Shown: piece by piece, positions 18,035 to 26,583 of the stretch
How the letters are laid out: the number at the start of each line of letters is the position of its first letter
How positions within the stretch are numbered: the stretch's first letter is position 1
DNA from: JAGVSR01 sp964589785
GTDB lineage: Bacteria > Pseudomonadota > Alphaproteobacteria > Rhizobiales > Hyphomicrobiaceae
Length of the DNA stretch: 64,000 nt
Reading direction: 5' to 3'
Assembly: GCA_964589785.1 (NCBI GenBank)
Contig: CAZPUQ010000009.1
Coordinates: 38,573 to 102,572 of the forward strand
The notes under the pieces: generated by a model
Database searches by the model: none
What the model saw: the letters and a program-made list of their open reading frames with translations, nothing else
What the model was told of the DNA's origin: nothing
Made by a program: the position numbers and the translations under genes

Positions 18035-18457
18035 CGCTCGCGCTCGAACTTCCACGGCCCGTTGCATCGGATAGGCAACGCCGGTGCTCCGTTGCCAGCG
18101 GCGGATTTGCCATTGGAATGACGTCGGTTCCGGGATGAAGTCCCGCACGGGCTGCCGATCCGTGACATTCAGTCGGGCCATCATCCCCTTAAAATCCTTG
18201 GATGTTTTCAAGTTTGCGTGATTGGGAAGCAGCCTGCGGCAGAATGGGCGATTGTCCCGTCGCCGCACTTTTGCAGCACGCCTAGCGTCGCCGCCGTCAT
18301 GACAGACGGCGCGCGCGGGTGAAGACGCCGGCGTGCTTCCTCCCGGCCCATCTTTTTGCCGCGCGATCCTCCCGTCATGGCTGCCGACGTCTCCGTACGC
18401 GACGCGCCGACAGCGCGGCGTTCGCAAAGCGCGAGACGAACACAAGAGGAGACGCAG
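18035..18457. other. Promoter region of PQQ dehydrogenase A
   Basis: A 423-base non-coding gap upstream of the first dehydrogenase. It contains a candidate operator at 18246-18258 and the 8-mer TTTTGCAG at 18269, a string also seen beside two other sites in the island (20461 and 24044). No gene is supported. Confidence 0.5.
18246..18258. promoter_or_regulatory. Candidate operator (GGGC-N5-TCCC) upstream of PQQ dehydrogenase A
   Basis: The palindrome lies about 210 bases before the dehydrogenase start. It matches the island consensus GGGM-N5-TCCY and is followed by TTTTGCAG. Inferred target of one of the two NarL-type regulators. Confidence 0.35.
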
Positions 18458-20377
18458 ATGAAGGCAAGGAAGTTGGCTTTCGCCGTAGGCCTGATGGCTT
18501 CGGCGGTCGGCCTCTCGGGAGCGGCGCTCGCCAACGCCGAGATCGAGAAGCGCTCGGCAGACCACAACTACTGGAGCGTGCCGGGGCAGAACAACAAGCT
18601 GCACCGCCACAGCCAGTTGAAAGACATCAACACGAGCAACGTCGGCAAGCTGCAGTACGCCTGGTCGCAGTCGACCGGCGCGCTGCGCGGTCACGAGGGC
18701 CAGCCGGTCGTCGTCGAGCACAACGGCAAGCCGATGATGTACTTCTCCTCGGGCTGCCCCGAGATGACCAAGTGCAACATCCTGCAGGCGCTCGATCTGT
18801 CGGACCCCGACAATCCCGTCCAGATCTGGAACTACGTGAAGAAGACGGACCGCGACGAGTCGGCGGTTCCGCGCGCCTGCTGCGACACCATCCATCGCGG
18901 CGTGAACTATGTCGACAACAAGATCGTCTACCACACGCTCGACGGCTTCGTGATCGCTCTCGATGCCTCGACAGGCAAGGAGATCTGGGTCGTCAAGCAC
19001 GCTTATCCCGAAAAGGGTGAGACGCTGACCGGCCCCGTGCTCGTGGCCGAGAACCTCGTGATCGCCGGCTTCGGCGGCGACGAGTTCGCCGCTCGCGGCC
19101 GCCTCACGGCCTACGACCTGGCGACCGGCAAGGAAGTCTGGAAGTGCCACTCGACGGGTTCGGACAAGGACGTCTGCATGACGCCCGACACGAACAAGGC
19201 CAACCCGCACTTCGGCACGGCCGGCAAGGACCTGGGCATTTCCACCTATCCGAGCCGCGAAGGCCAGAAGGAGCATCCGCTCGGCGAATGGCAGATCGGC
19301 GGCGGCGCCTACTGGGCGTGGGGTTCGTATGACCCCGAGCTGAAGATCGTCTACTGGTCGACGGGCAACCCCGGCCACTGGTCGCCGTCCTATCGCTGCG
19401 GCTACAAGGGCGCGGACCTGACCCACGAGAAGTGCAATGACGGCACGTGGGACAACAAGTGGTCGATGACCATCTTCGCCCGCAAGGTGGATAACGGCGA
19501 GGTCGTCTGGGCCTATCAGATGACGCCGTTCGACCAGTGGGACTATGACGGCGTGAACGAGAACATCCTCGTCGACAACCTCGACGTGGACGGCAAGAAG
19601 TACAAGGCTCTCGTCCACTTCGACCGCAACGGCTTCGCCTACGTCCACGATCGCACGGACGGCACGCTGCTCCGCGCGAACAAGTTCGTGACGGTGGACT
19701 GGGCCGAGAAGGTCGATCTCAAGACGGGCCGTCCGATCAAGGTGAAGGAGCACTCTCCGTTCGCCGTCGGCGTCAACACGCCGGCCTGCCCCTCCGCCAT
19801 GGGCGGCAAGGACCAGCAGCCCTGCTCGGTCGACCCGAAGGAGCCCAACAAGTTCTACTGCCCGACCAACAACTGGTGCATGGAGGACGAGCCGCAGGAG
19901 CGTTCTCACACGCAGCAGGGCACGGTGTACGTGTTCGCGAACGTGTACATGTATCCCGAGAAGCCGGGCATCGCGGGCAAGATCAAGAAGTTCGACATCG
20001 TGACCGGCAAGGCCGACTGGGAGATTCCGGATCCCTATCCGAACTGGTCGGGCACCATGGTCACCGACGGCGGGCTGATGTTCTATGGCTCCAAGGGCGG
20101 CGACTTCCGCGCGGTTGACCGCAACTCCGGCAAGGTGCTTTGGCAGAAGCGCCTCGGCTCGGGCATCATCGGCAACCCCATCACCTACAAGGTGAAGGGC
20201 AAGCAGTATGTGTCGATCTTCGCCGGCCTCGGCGGCTGGATCGGCATCCCCGTCACCGCCGGTCTCGACATGGACGACAAGTTCGGCGCGATCGGTGCGA
20301 CGGCCATGGCCAAGGCCACGGGTCTCGACAAGATCCCGCAGGGCGGCATGCTCTACACCTTCCGTCTGGGTGACTGA
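18458..20377 (+). CDS. XoxF-like PQQ-dependent alcohol dehydrogenase A
   Basis: 639 aa; signal peptide ending ALANA, so periplasmic. It is a PQQ beta-propeller enzyme of the methanol/ethanol family. The vicinal disulfide Cys141-Cys142 (RACCDT) lies over PQQ. MTPFDQWDYDG holds the catalytic Asp362 plus Asp364; an Asp at the latter position marks lanthanide-dependent XoxF-type enzymes, where calcium MxaF has Ala. It has 12 cysteines, all conserved in paralog B, mostly in close pairs (C100/106, C230/240, C314/326, C444/456, C468/474). That is more than I recall for ordinary XoxF. ATG chosen with AAGAGGAG upstream. The substrate could be methanol or another alcohol. Confidence 0.92.
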   Translation: MKARKLAFAVGLMASAVGLSGAALANAEIEKRSADHNYWSVPGQNNKLHRHSQLKDINTSNVGKLQYAWSQSTGALRGHEGQPVVVEHNGKPMMYFSSGCPEMTKCNILQALDLSDPDNPVQIWNYVKKTDRDESAVPRACCDTIHRGVNYVDNKIVYHTLDGFVIALDASTGKEIWVVKHAYPEKGETLTGPVLVAENLVIAGFGGDEFAARGRLTAYDLATGKEVWKCHSTGSDKDVCMTPDTNKANPHFGTAGKDLGISTYPSREGQKEHPLGEWQIGGGAYWAWGSYDPELKIVYWSTGNPGHWSPSYRCGYKGADLTHEKCNDGTWDNKWSMTIFARKVDNGEVVWAYQMTPFDQWDYDGVNENILVDNLDVDGKKYKALVHFDRNGFAYVHDRTDGTLLRANKFVTVDWAEKVDLKTGRPIKVKEHSPFAVGVNTPACPSAMGGKDQQPCSVDPKEPNKFYCPTNNWCMEDEPQERSHTQQGTVYVFANVYMYPEKPGIAGKIKKFDIVTGKADWEIPDPYPNWSGTMVTDGGLMFYGSKGGDFRAVDRNSGKVLWQKRLGSGIIGNPITYKVKGKQYVSIFAGLGGWIGIPVTAGLDMDDKFGAIGATAMAKATGLDKIPQGGMLYTFRLGD

Positions 20378-20400
20378 TAGGCCATCTACGACAACTCGTC

Positions 20401-20426
20401 GCCCGGCGCCGTCACAGGCGCCGGGC
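20401..20426 (+). other. GC hairpin after PQQ dehydrogenase A
   Basis: A perfect 10-bp stem (GCCCGGCGCC with GGCGCCGGGC) and 6-base loop, 23 bases after the stop codon, with no U-tract. An equivalent hairpin follows paralog B. It is probably a 3'-end protecting structure that makes the dehydrogenase message more stable than the genes downstream. Confidence 0.6.
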
Positions 20427-20472
20427 GAACTTGCTCTGAGCCTGAGGCGGCCGCATTCCTTTTTGCAGGATC

Positions 20473-20485
20473 GGGAAGTTTTCCT
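20473..20485. promoter_or_regulatory. Candidate operator (GGGA-N5-TCCT) before the first ankyrin fusion gene
   Basis: The palindrome lies 67 bases before the start of the binding-protein/ankyrin gene. It shares the block CGGGAxGTTTTCC with the site at 24029 and has TTTTGCAG just upstream (20461). It may allow separate control of this gene from the dehydrogenase. Confidence 0.35.
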
Positions 20486-20552
20486 GTTTGCGGGGATGGC
20501 CGCCCACACTAAATGGCAACGTTGTAGCGTTTCGTTTGGAACGGGAAAGTCC

Positions 20553-22397
20553 ATGAGAACTGCACGTCTGGCCGCTTGCGTTGCCGCTCTCACTGCGGCG
20601 CTCGCAGCTTCAACAGACCGGGCGTCCGCCGACCGTGTGCTGCGCAGCTTCACCAAGGACAAGAACTTCGACGAGCTGACGCACGCCGAGCACACGGCGG
20701 CCAAGACGGAAGCACGCACCCGCAAGATCAAAAGACTGCGGGCCTGTGCCGATCCGGGCAACATGCCCCAGTCGAACGACAAGCGTGAAGGTTATCAAAA
20801 CAAGATCATCGAGATCCTCGCGGCCGATCTGGGCGCGACCGTCGATTTCTTCTGGCGTCCGTACCATGAGCGCGGGCTGACGCGCGAGACGTTCCAGAAC
20901 AACGAGTGCGACGTGCTCCTCGACATGCCGGTCGAGCTCCAGTCGCTTCTGACGACCGATCCGATCTACCGGACCACCTACGTCCTCGCCTATCGCAACG
21001 ATCGCAATTTCAAGTTTGAAAGCCTCGACGACCCGAAGCTGAAGGCGCTCAAGGTCGGCGTCTTCCAGCATTCCGGCGTGCGCGAGGCGCTCGTGCGGCG
21101 GGGCTATCCGAACCTGGTGCTGCACCATATCGCCTACAACACCGACCTCGTGGAAGAGAACCAGCCCTGGAAGCAGGTGGAGAAGGTCGTCGACGGAGAG
21201 CTCGACGTAGCGGCCGTGTGGGGGCCCTTCGCCGGCTGGATGCCGAAGATGAAGAGCGCGCCCATCACGATTCAGCCCGTGAACATGTGGGAGGACGAGG
21301 TGCCGCTCGAGTTCGATCTCGCGATCGGCATGCAGCCCAACAGCGTCCTATTGAAATACATGCTCGACTGGGCGCTGACGCGCAAGGCGAAGGAGATCGA
21401 GGTCGTGCTCAAGGAGTATGGCGTTCCCCTCGTCCGCTGCAGCAAGTGCGCGGTCGACGGCGATCTGCCGTCCAACGGCGAGATCTACAGTCGCTTGCGC
21501 AGCGTGTCGCAGGACCGCTTCCTGAAGGAAGCTCCGCCCCGCACCCTCAGCGCCGACGCCACGCCCGACCAGCGCGTGACCAAGGAGCGCCTGGAGCAAT
21601 GGCTGGCCGAAGGCGCAGACCTCAATCTGGAGCTTGCCAACGCCGTCAACGCCAACTCCGACGAGCGCGTGCGGCTGCTGATCGAGCGCGGCGCCGACGT
21701 CAACGCCCGCGACAACCAGGGCTATGCCCCGGTGCACAATGCGGCCCGCAATCGCTACGCGCATCTGGTGGTGCTGCTGGCCGAGCGCGGCGCGGATGTG
21801 AATGCGCGCGACAGCGACGGCTTCACGGCGCTCCTGCACGCCATCAACCGCAACCATGTGCCCACCATCGAGGCGATCGCGCGCAACGGCGGCAACCTGG
21901 AGCTTGCAACGCCGCAGCAGATCACGCCCCTGACGTGGGCCATCGGCGACGGCAAGTACTTCGCGGCCAAGGCTCTCATCGATTCCGGCGCGAAAGTGGA
22001 CAGCGCGTCGGGTGCGCTGGGCGTCACGCCGCTGATGACGGCGGCGACGCAGATTGCGGCCAAAAGCCGGACCGGTGCGTTGACCCAGGGGCCGTCGCCG
22101 AACGACCTCGCACAGGCTCTCATTGCCAAGGGGGCCGACGTCAACCAGGCGTCTCGGGAAGGCATCACGGCGCTTATGGTGGCGGCAGGCCACAACAACG
22201 CGGCCATGATCGGCCTCCTCCTCAATGCCGGTGCCGATCCGTCGCTGAGGAACCATGAAGGGCTGACGGCAACGGAGATCGCGGAGCGGGCGCAGTTCGA
22301 CAACGTCGTCGGCGCGTTGAAGCTGCTCGGGAAACAATCCGGCACGCGTGGTCCAAACAATTCCGGCGTTCCCGATCCGCCCGCGGTCCAGAATTGA
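20553..22397 (+). CDS. MoxJ/XoxJ-like binding protein fused to ankyrin repeats (module 1)
   Basis: 614 aa with a signal peptide (1-26). Residues about 60-292 form a family-3-type solute-binding domain related to the quinoprotein-dehydrogenase-associated MoxJ/XoxJ proteins; XoxJ is thought to help activate the dehydrogenase. A CxxC (CSKC, residues 296-299) closes the domain. From about 350 to 595 come six or so ankyrin repeats (ERGADVNARDNQGYAPVHNA is one). Classic MoxJ/XoxJ end before the ankyrin part. The fusion suggests a periplasmic scaffold bringing the dehydrogenase and partners together. It is strongly similar to the protein at 32249-34066. Confidence 0.85.
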   Translation: MRTARLAACVAALTAALAASTDRASADRVLRSFTKDKNFDELTHAEHTAAKTEARTRKIKRLRACADPGNMPQSNDKREGYQNKIIEILAADLGATVDFFWRPYHERGLTRETFQNNECDVLLDMPVELQSLLTTDPIYRTTYVLAYRNDRNFKFESLDDPKLKALKVGVFQHSGVREALVRRGYPNLVLHHIAYNTDLVEENQPWKQVEKVVDGELDVAAVWGPFAGWMPKMKSAPITIQPVNMWEDEVPLEFDLAIGMQPNSVLLKYMLDWALTRKAKEIEVVLKEYGVPLVRCSKCAVDGDLPSNGEIYSRLRSVSQDRFLKEAPPRTLSADATPDQRVTKERLEQWLAEGADLNLELANAVNANSDERVRLLIERGADVNARDNQGYAPVHNAARNRYAHLVVLLAERGADVNARDSDGFTALLHAINRNHVPTIEAIARNGGNLELATPQQITPLTWAIGDGKYFAAKALIDSGAKVDSASGALGVTPLMTAATQIAAKSRTGALTQGPSPNDLAQALIAKGADVNQASREGITALMVAAGHNNAAMIGLLLNAGADPSLRNHEGLTATEIAERAQFDNVVGALKLLGKQSGTRGPNNSGVPDPPAVQN

Positions 22398-22470
22398 GCC
22401 CCCAGCAGACCGGCCGACTGCAGCACCCCCGCGGAGGACGTGTCGTGCCGCCGGCCCCGGAGACCCTTGC

Positions 22471-23442
22471 ATGACTGCCCCACGCCTCGTCACCGCGGCT
22501 CTCATCGTCGCGTTCGCCCTTGTGCAGCAGGCCTTGGCCACCACCGTCTTCGTCAGCAACGAGAAGGACAACTCGATCACCGTGCTCGATGGCAGCACGT
22601 TGAAAATCATCAAGACGATTCCCACGGGCCTGCGCCCGCGCGGCATCATGCTGTCGCCGGACTACAAGGAGCTCATCGTCTGCGTCGGCGACGACAACCG
22701 CCTCGACGTCATCGATACGGAGAAGCTCGAGGTCGTCCGCACCTTGCCCTCCGGTCCCGATCCCGAGCTTCTCGACGTCGATCCGACGGGCGAACGCATC
22801 TACGTCGCCAACGAGGACGACGGCATGGTGACTGTGCTGCAGGCGAAGGACGGCAAGGTGCTGGCCGAGATCGGCGTCGGCATCGAGCCGGAAGGCATGG
22901 GGGTCAGCCCCGACAACCGCGTTACCGTCGCGACGTCCGAGGCGACCAGCATGGCGCACGTCATCGACAACAAGGAGCTCAAGGTTCTCGCCAACATCCT
23001 CGTCGATACGCGCCCGCGCGTGGCGGAATGGACGCCCGACGGCAAGCACGTCTGGGTCACCTCGGAGATCGGCGGCACCGTCTCGGTCATCGACGGGCAG
23101 ACCTACCAGATCACGAAGAAGTTCGGATTCGAGATCCCCGGCGTCGATCCCGACCTCATCCAGCCGATCGGCGTGCAGTTCACGCTCGACGGCAAGCGCG
23201 CCTTCATCGCGCTGAGCCACGCCAACCGCGTTGCCGTCGTCGATACGGCGACGTACGAGGTCGAGAAGTACATCATCCTCGGCCAGCGGCCGTGGCATCT
23301 CGCCCTGCATCCGAACGGCAAGAAGCTCTACGTGGCCAACGGGCTCACCAACGACATGACGATCATCGACGTGGAGAGCCTGACGCCGGAGATCTCGGTG
23401 CCCGTGGGCCGCCTGCCCTGGGGCGTCGCGGTGAAGCCGTAA
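22471..23442 (+). CDS. PQQ-associated YVTN beta-propeller protein (module 1)
   Basis: 323 aa; signal peptide (1-23) then seven propeller repeats, starting TTVFVSNEKDNSITVLDG and including IYVANEDDGMVTVLQAKDGK. It matches the beta-propeller family repeatedly found beside PQQ-dependent alcohol dehydrogenases. The role is unproven; it may bind partners or carry cofactor in the periplasm. It begins 73 bases after the ankyrin fusion with a GGAGA ribosome site. Nearly collinear with the paralog at 36533. Confidence 0.87.
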   Translation: MTAPRLVTAALIVAFALVQQALATTVFVSNEKDNSITVLDGSTLKIIKTIPTGLRPRGIMLSPDYKELIVCVGDDNRLDVIDTEKLEVVRTLPSGPDPELLDVDPTGERIYVANEDDGMVTVLQAKDGKVLAEIGVGIEPEGMGVSPDNRVTVATSEATSMAHVIDNKELKVLANILVDTRPRVAEWTPDGKHVWVTSEIGGTVSVIDGQTYQITKKFGFEIPGVDPDLIQPIGVQFTLDGKRAFIALSHANRVAVVDTATYEVEKYIILGQRPWHLALHPNGKKLYVANGLTNDMTIIDVESLTPEISVPVGRLPWGVAVKP

Positions 23443-23503
23443 CCGGCAGCGTCGCGGGACCGCGGCAGAAGACCAAACAAGGCGCAGATTGGGAGAATAC
23501 GAA

Positions 23504-23995
23504 ATGAACTCTAAGCTCAGGTCGGCCAGTGCCGCGCTGCTCGTCATCGGCGCTACCGCGGCCCTCGCAGCAAGCGGCATTTCCGTCCGCCAGGTCGCCA
23601 AGGTGGCGGGCAGCGACAAGGATGTGTGGGCCAAGGTTGGCGCCTTCTGCGCCATCAAGGACTGGCACCCCGCGCTCGCCGGATGCGAGGAGACGAAGGA
23701 CGGCGACGCGACGTTCCGCACGCTCACGCTGAAGGACGGCGGCAAGATCAAGGAGAAGCTGACGGGCAGCTCCGAGACCGGCTACACCTATCAGATCGTC
23801 GAGAGTCCCCTGCCGGTGAAGGACTATTTCGCCTCCTTCTCCGCGCGGCCCGACGGCGATGAGCCGGGCAAGACCATCGTCGTATGGAGCGCCAGCTTCG
23901 CGGCCAACGGAAAGCCGGATTCGGAAGCCCGAAGCCTGATCGAGGGGATCTTCAAGGACGGTCTGAAATCGATCTCCGACGGCTCCGCGAAGTGA
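23504..23995 (+). CDS. Secreted SRPBCC-fold protein (MxaD-like)
   Basis: 163 aa with a signal peptide ending ALAAS. The mature part fits the SRPBCC/polyketide-cyclase fold: KVAGSDKDVWAKVGAFCAIKDWHP opens it and a helix (SLIEGIFKDGLKSI) closes it. MxaD of methanol oxidation clusters is of similar size, and I believe it has this fold, so an accessory role for the dehydrogenase is plausible. ATG chosen with GGGAGAAT upstream. Same strand as the YVTN gene, 61 bases downstream. Confidence 0.72.
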   Translation: MNSKLRSASAALLVIGATAALAASGISVRQVAKVAGSDKDVWAKVGAFCAIKDWHPALAGCEETKDGDATFRTLTLKDGGKIKEKLTGSSETGYTYQIVESPLPVKDYFASFSARPDGDEPGKTIVVWSASFAANGKPDSEARSLIEGIFKDGLKSISDGSAK

Positions 23996-24028
23996 CGCCT
24001 GCGGCGGGGCGGTGTTCCCACAAGCAGC

Positions 24029-24041
24029 GGGACGTTTTCCC
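24029..24041. promoter_or_regulatory. Candidate operator (GGGA-N5-TCCC) before the DUF3617 gene
   Basis: The palindrome lies about 127 bases upstream of the DUF3617 start, followed directly by TTTTGCAG (24044). The whole block closely resembles the site at 20473. It suggests that the DUF3617 gene has its own promoter under the same control. Confidence 0.35.
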
Positions 24042-24167
24042 GATTTTGCAGGGGGCATTCGGAATCCCTGGCATTCGGCGTCCGGTCGTGACGACTGTCG
24101 AACGCCGCTGCCGACCGGCCTGCGCCGCCGGCAACGAGAGGCCGAGAAGCGTGTGAAGGGAGTACGC

Positions 24168-24692
24168 ATGACAGGGATGGGACCGAGCCGGATCGCGGCG
24201 TTGCTGATCGGATTGAGCCTCATGACACTTGCCGTCGCGCGAGCCGAGGATGCGACCATGCCCGCGCGCAAGGCCGGCGTCTGGCAGCTCAAGACGAGCA
24301 TGGATGAAGGCCGCGGCGCCCGCGAGCAATCGATGAAGATATGTATCGATGCGCAGATGGAGGCGAATACCGTGCAGGCAAGCCTCATCGAGCACAAGAA
24401 GAACTGCGAGAAGTACGAGATCAAGAAAGACGGTGGCAGGACCATCGTCGACATGATCTGCTCCTACAACGGCCGTCATGTGGAGAGCCGCACGGAGATG
24501 GACGGCGACTTCACGAGCGCGTTCAAGATCAAGATCTCGAGTACGACCTCGGACACCCGCGAGGCGACGCAGCAGACCATTACCGTCAAGCGCACCATCC
24601 TGCAGGACGGCACGTATGTCGGCGAGAACTGCGGCGACTTGCGGCCCGGCGAAGCGCTGGCGCCGGATGGCACGAAGGTGCTCGTGCAGTAG
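24168..24692 (+). CDS. DUF3617 family secreted protein
   Basis: 174 aa with a signal peptide (1-26). The start of the mature part (MPARKAGVWQLKTSM) and the Cys pattern (KICID, NCEKYE, MICSYNG, NCGDL) fit DUF3617, a periplasmic family with no known function. ATG chosen with GAAGGGAG upstream. It is the last plus-strand gene of module 1 and carries its own candidate operator. Confidence 0.72.
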   Translation: MTGMGPSRIAALLIGLSLMTLAVARAEDATMPARKAGVWQLKTSMDEGRGAREQSMKICIDAQMEANTVQASLIEHKKNCEKYEIKKDGGRTIVDMICSYNGRHVESRTEMDGDFTSAFKIKISSTTSDTREATQQTITVKRTILQDGTYVGENCGDLRPGEALAPDGTKVLVQ

Positions 24693-24739
24693 GCTCCCGC
24701 TCCACAGGCGCCACCGGCTCAATAGCAACCAACGTCGGC

Positions 24740-25543
24740 TCATCGCTGGCGCGGCAATGGGCAGGCCGGCGCGTCATACGCCGCGAACTGGACGGGCTGC
24801 GGCCCGCCAGGACCGGTCAGCTCGGGGCATCCGAGCGTCTTGGCGAGCGCAGCGATGAGCTCGTCCGCGGTCTCTACGCCAAGGTAGCTGCCGCCGGTTT
24901 CCGAGGCGAGACACTTCACGTCCAGGAGCCCGCCGCCGGTCCAACTGAAATCCATCATGCGGTAGCCGATGACATGAATGGTCAGGTCCGCGGATTGAGC
25001 CTTCAGTCGCTTGGCCAGCGCGCACGGATTGCCACCGCACGTCTCCTCGCCGTCGGTCAGGAGAACGACGACGCCCGGCCGCGTGCGGTACTCCAGGACG
25101 TCGGCCGCCTGGCGGACCGCTGCCGTCAGCGGTGTGCGCCCGGCCGGAACGATGGCATCCACGGTCGCCTGGATCCGGCCGGCGGCGTTCCTCTCCGGGC
25201 GCAATCTCAGCTCGATGTTGTCGCAGCGGTTATAGGGCCCGGGTCCGTAGGTGATGAGCCCGAGGCGGCGATGGGGCGCGACGGCGGGCAGCACCTGGCC
25301 GAGGGCCTTGCGCACCCTCTCGATGCGCATGAATGCGTTGCCGATGCCGAGGTGGTCGCGCCCGGCCATGGACCCCGAACCGTCGAACACCAGCATCGCA
25401 TCCGGCCCGCAGGTCGGAGGCTCGGGCGGCGTCCCCTCTGCATCATCGGCGTCCGCGCGCGCAATGCCGAAACCGCAGGCGGCGAGAAGGGCGAGGGCCA
25501 CGAGGGCAATGAAGAGAGGGCCGCGGCGTGCAGAACGGTGCAT
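24740..25543 (-). CDS. Secreted von Willebrand factor A domain protein
   Basis: 267 aa. A hydrophobic N-terminal segment ends near ACGFGIARA (possible lipoprotein Cys), then a VWA domain with a complete metal-binding MIDAS: DGSGSM (about residue 55), Thr in AGRTPLTAA and Asp in LLTDGEET. VWA proteins MxaC and MxaL take part in maturation of calcium methanol dehydrogenase, so an assembly role for the nearby PQQ enzymes is a reasonable guess. Minus strand, downstream of the SoxYZ-like gene, and probably co-transcribed with it. Confidence 0.78.
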   Translation of the reverse strand: MHRSARRGPLFIALVALALLAACGFGIARADADDAEGTPPEPPTCGPDAMLVFDGSGSMAGRDHLGIGNAFMRIERVRKALGQVLPAVAPHRRLGLITYGPGPYNRCDNIELRLRPERNAAGRIQATVDAIVPAGRTPLTAAVRQAADVLEYRTRPGVVVLLTDGEETCGGNPCALAKRLKAQSADLTIHVIGYRMMDFSWTGGGLLDVKCLASETGGSYLGVETADELIAALAKTLGCPELTGPGGPQPVQFAAYDAPACPLPRQR

Positions 25544-25622
25544 CGGCAAAGTGGTCCGTCGTTGCAGTCGCGCGGCCTGCCCGCTGGGGACGGCGCCGGG
25601 CGCGCAAGCGAATTACGTTCGC

Positions 25623-26438
25623 TCAGGAGCCTGGATCACCCTCCATCCCGCTGATGACGGTACCGGCGTTGTCCGAGCCCGACACCGACAGGCGCACATC
25701 GTCGAGCGCGGCATAGATGAAGCGCAGGTTGGGGTCTTCCGACAAGGAGATGCCCCCCGCCACAGCAAGAACGAGCTTGTTGCCGCGCCGGATCTCCAGC
25801 TTGTCGACGAAGCGGGCGGGCGTGAAGGCCCCCGTCTTCGGGTTCATTTGCAGGCCGGTGAAGTTCGGGTGGCGCACCATGACGATGCCCTCCCGCCACG
25901 CCGGCTCATGGACGCTGCTGCGGTTCGACCTGACGCGCACGGTGCCGAGATTCGCGAGTGCCTCGTCGGCATCCTTGGACGGCAACGCCGAGCAGCCGCC
26001 CGCGCCGGCAACGAACTTGGCGATCATGTGCAGCTTGCCGTCGGTCGTCTCGAGGATGCCGCGCAGCTTGGAGAAGCTGTCGATGCGGATCCGGGTGGCG
26101 ATGACGCGCTCGCCGATCTCGGGGCCGTCGCGGAACGCATCTCCGAATTCGAGCGTGGCGGCAACCGGTGCGGGATTGCGGTCGATGATGAGCGTCAGGG
26201 CCGCGGCGGACCTGGCCGTCGACGCGGGCAGGTGGATCGAGACCGGCACGAGGGCTGCGTCGGCCGCCTGCGCCGGCACATAGAGGGCAAAGGGGGCGGC
26301 CGCCTCGCTGATCTGCCGCGCGCCGAAGACGGCCTCGCGGATGCTGGGCCAGGGATCGGGATCGGCGGCCTCAGCACGCAGCGCCGGATGAAGTGCGGCG
26401 AGCCCGACGGCCAGGAGACCGGCCAGCACCTTGCGCAT
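25623..26438 (-). CDS. SoxYZ-like carrier fusion, quinoprotein associated
   Basis: 271 aa from the ATG with GGAGA 6 bases upstream; signal peptide ends near ALRAEA. The N-terminal half resembles SoxY (DPWPSIREAVFGARQI, LVPVSIHLPA) and holds GAGGCSAL, matching the SoxY swinging-arm cysteine. The C-terminal half resembles SoxZ (IVMVRHPNFTGLQMNPKTG). Such fusions are a known family beside quinoprotein dehydrogenases. SoxYZ carries sulfur intermediates on its Cys; here the cargo is unknown. No other sox gene is in the window. Confidence 0.8.
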   Translation of the reverse strand: MRKVLAGLLAVGLAALHPALRAEAADPDPWPSIREAVFGARQISEAAAPFALYVPAQAADAALVPVSIHLPASTARSAAALTLIIDRNPAPVAATLEFGDAFRDGPEIGERVIATRIRIDSFSKLRGILETTDGKLHMIAKFVAGAGGCSALPSKDADEALANLGTVRVRSNRSSVHEPAWREGIVMVRHPNFTGLQMNPKTGAFTPARFVDKLEIRRGNKLVLAVAGGISLSEDPNLRFIYAALDDVRLSVSGSDNAGTVISGMEGDPGS

Positions 26439-26499
26439 GGAGATCTCCATCGTTCGAGACCTGGATCGTGCGTCTCGGAAAATCGCGGCTGTCGCGATT

Positions 26500-26513
26500 G
26501 GGACAACCGTCCC
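26500..26513. promoter_or_regulatory. Variant operator-like palindrome (GGGA-N6-TCCC)
   Basis: The palindrome lies in the divergent gap between the SoxYZ-like and FGE-like genes, with one extra spacer base compared with the island consensus. It could serve both promoters. Confidence 0.25.
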
Positions 26514-26583
26514 TTTCAAAGCGCAGGTGAGACGGCTAGAAGCACGCCGATCCTAGCATTTGGCAATAGCGCGAGTGAGTGAA

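Noticed and set aside
17627..20782. A 1051-codon open frame antisense to the first PQQ dehydrogenase
   Set aside because: High GC keeps antisense frames open. It has no domain, and the opposite strand carries an unmistakable enzyme.
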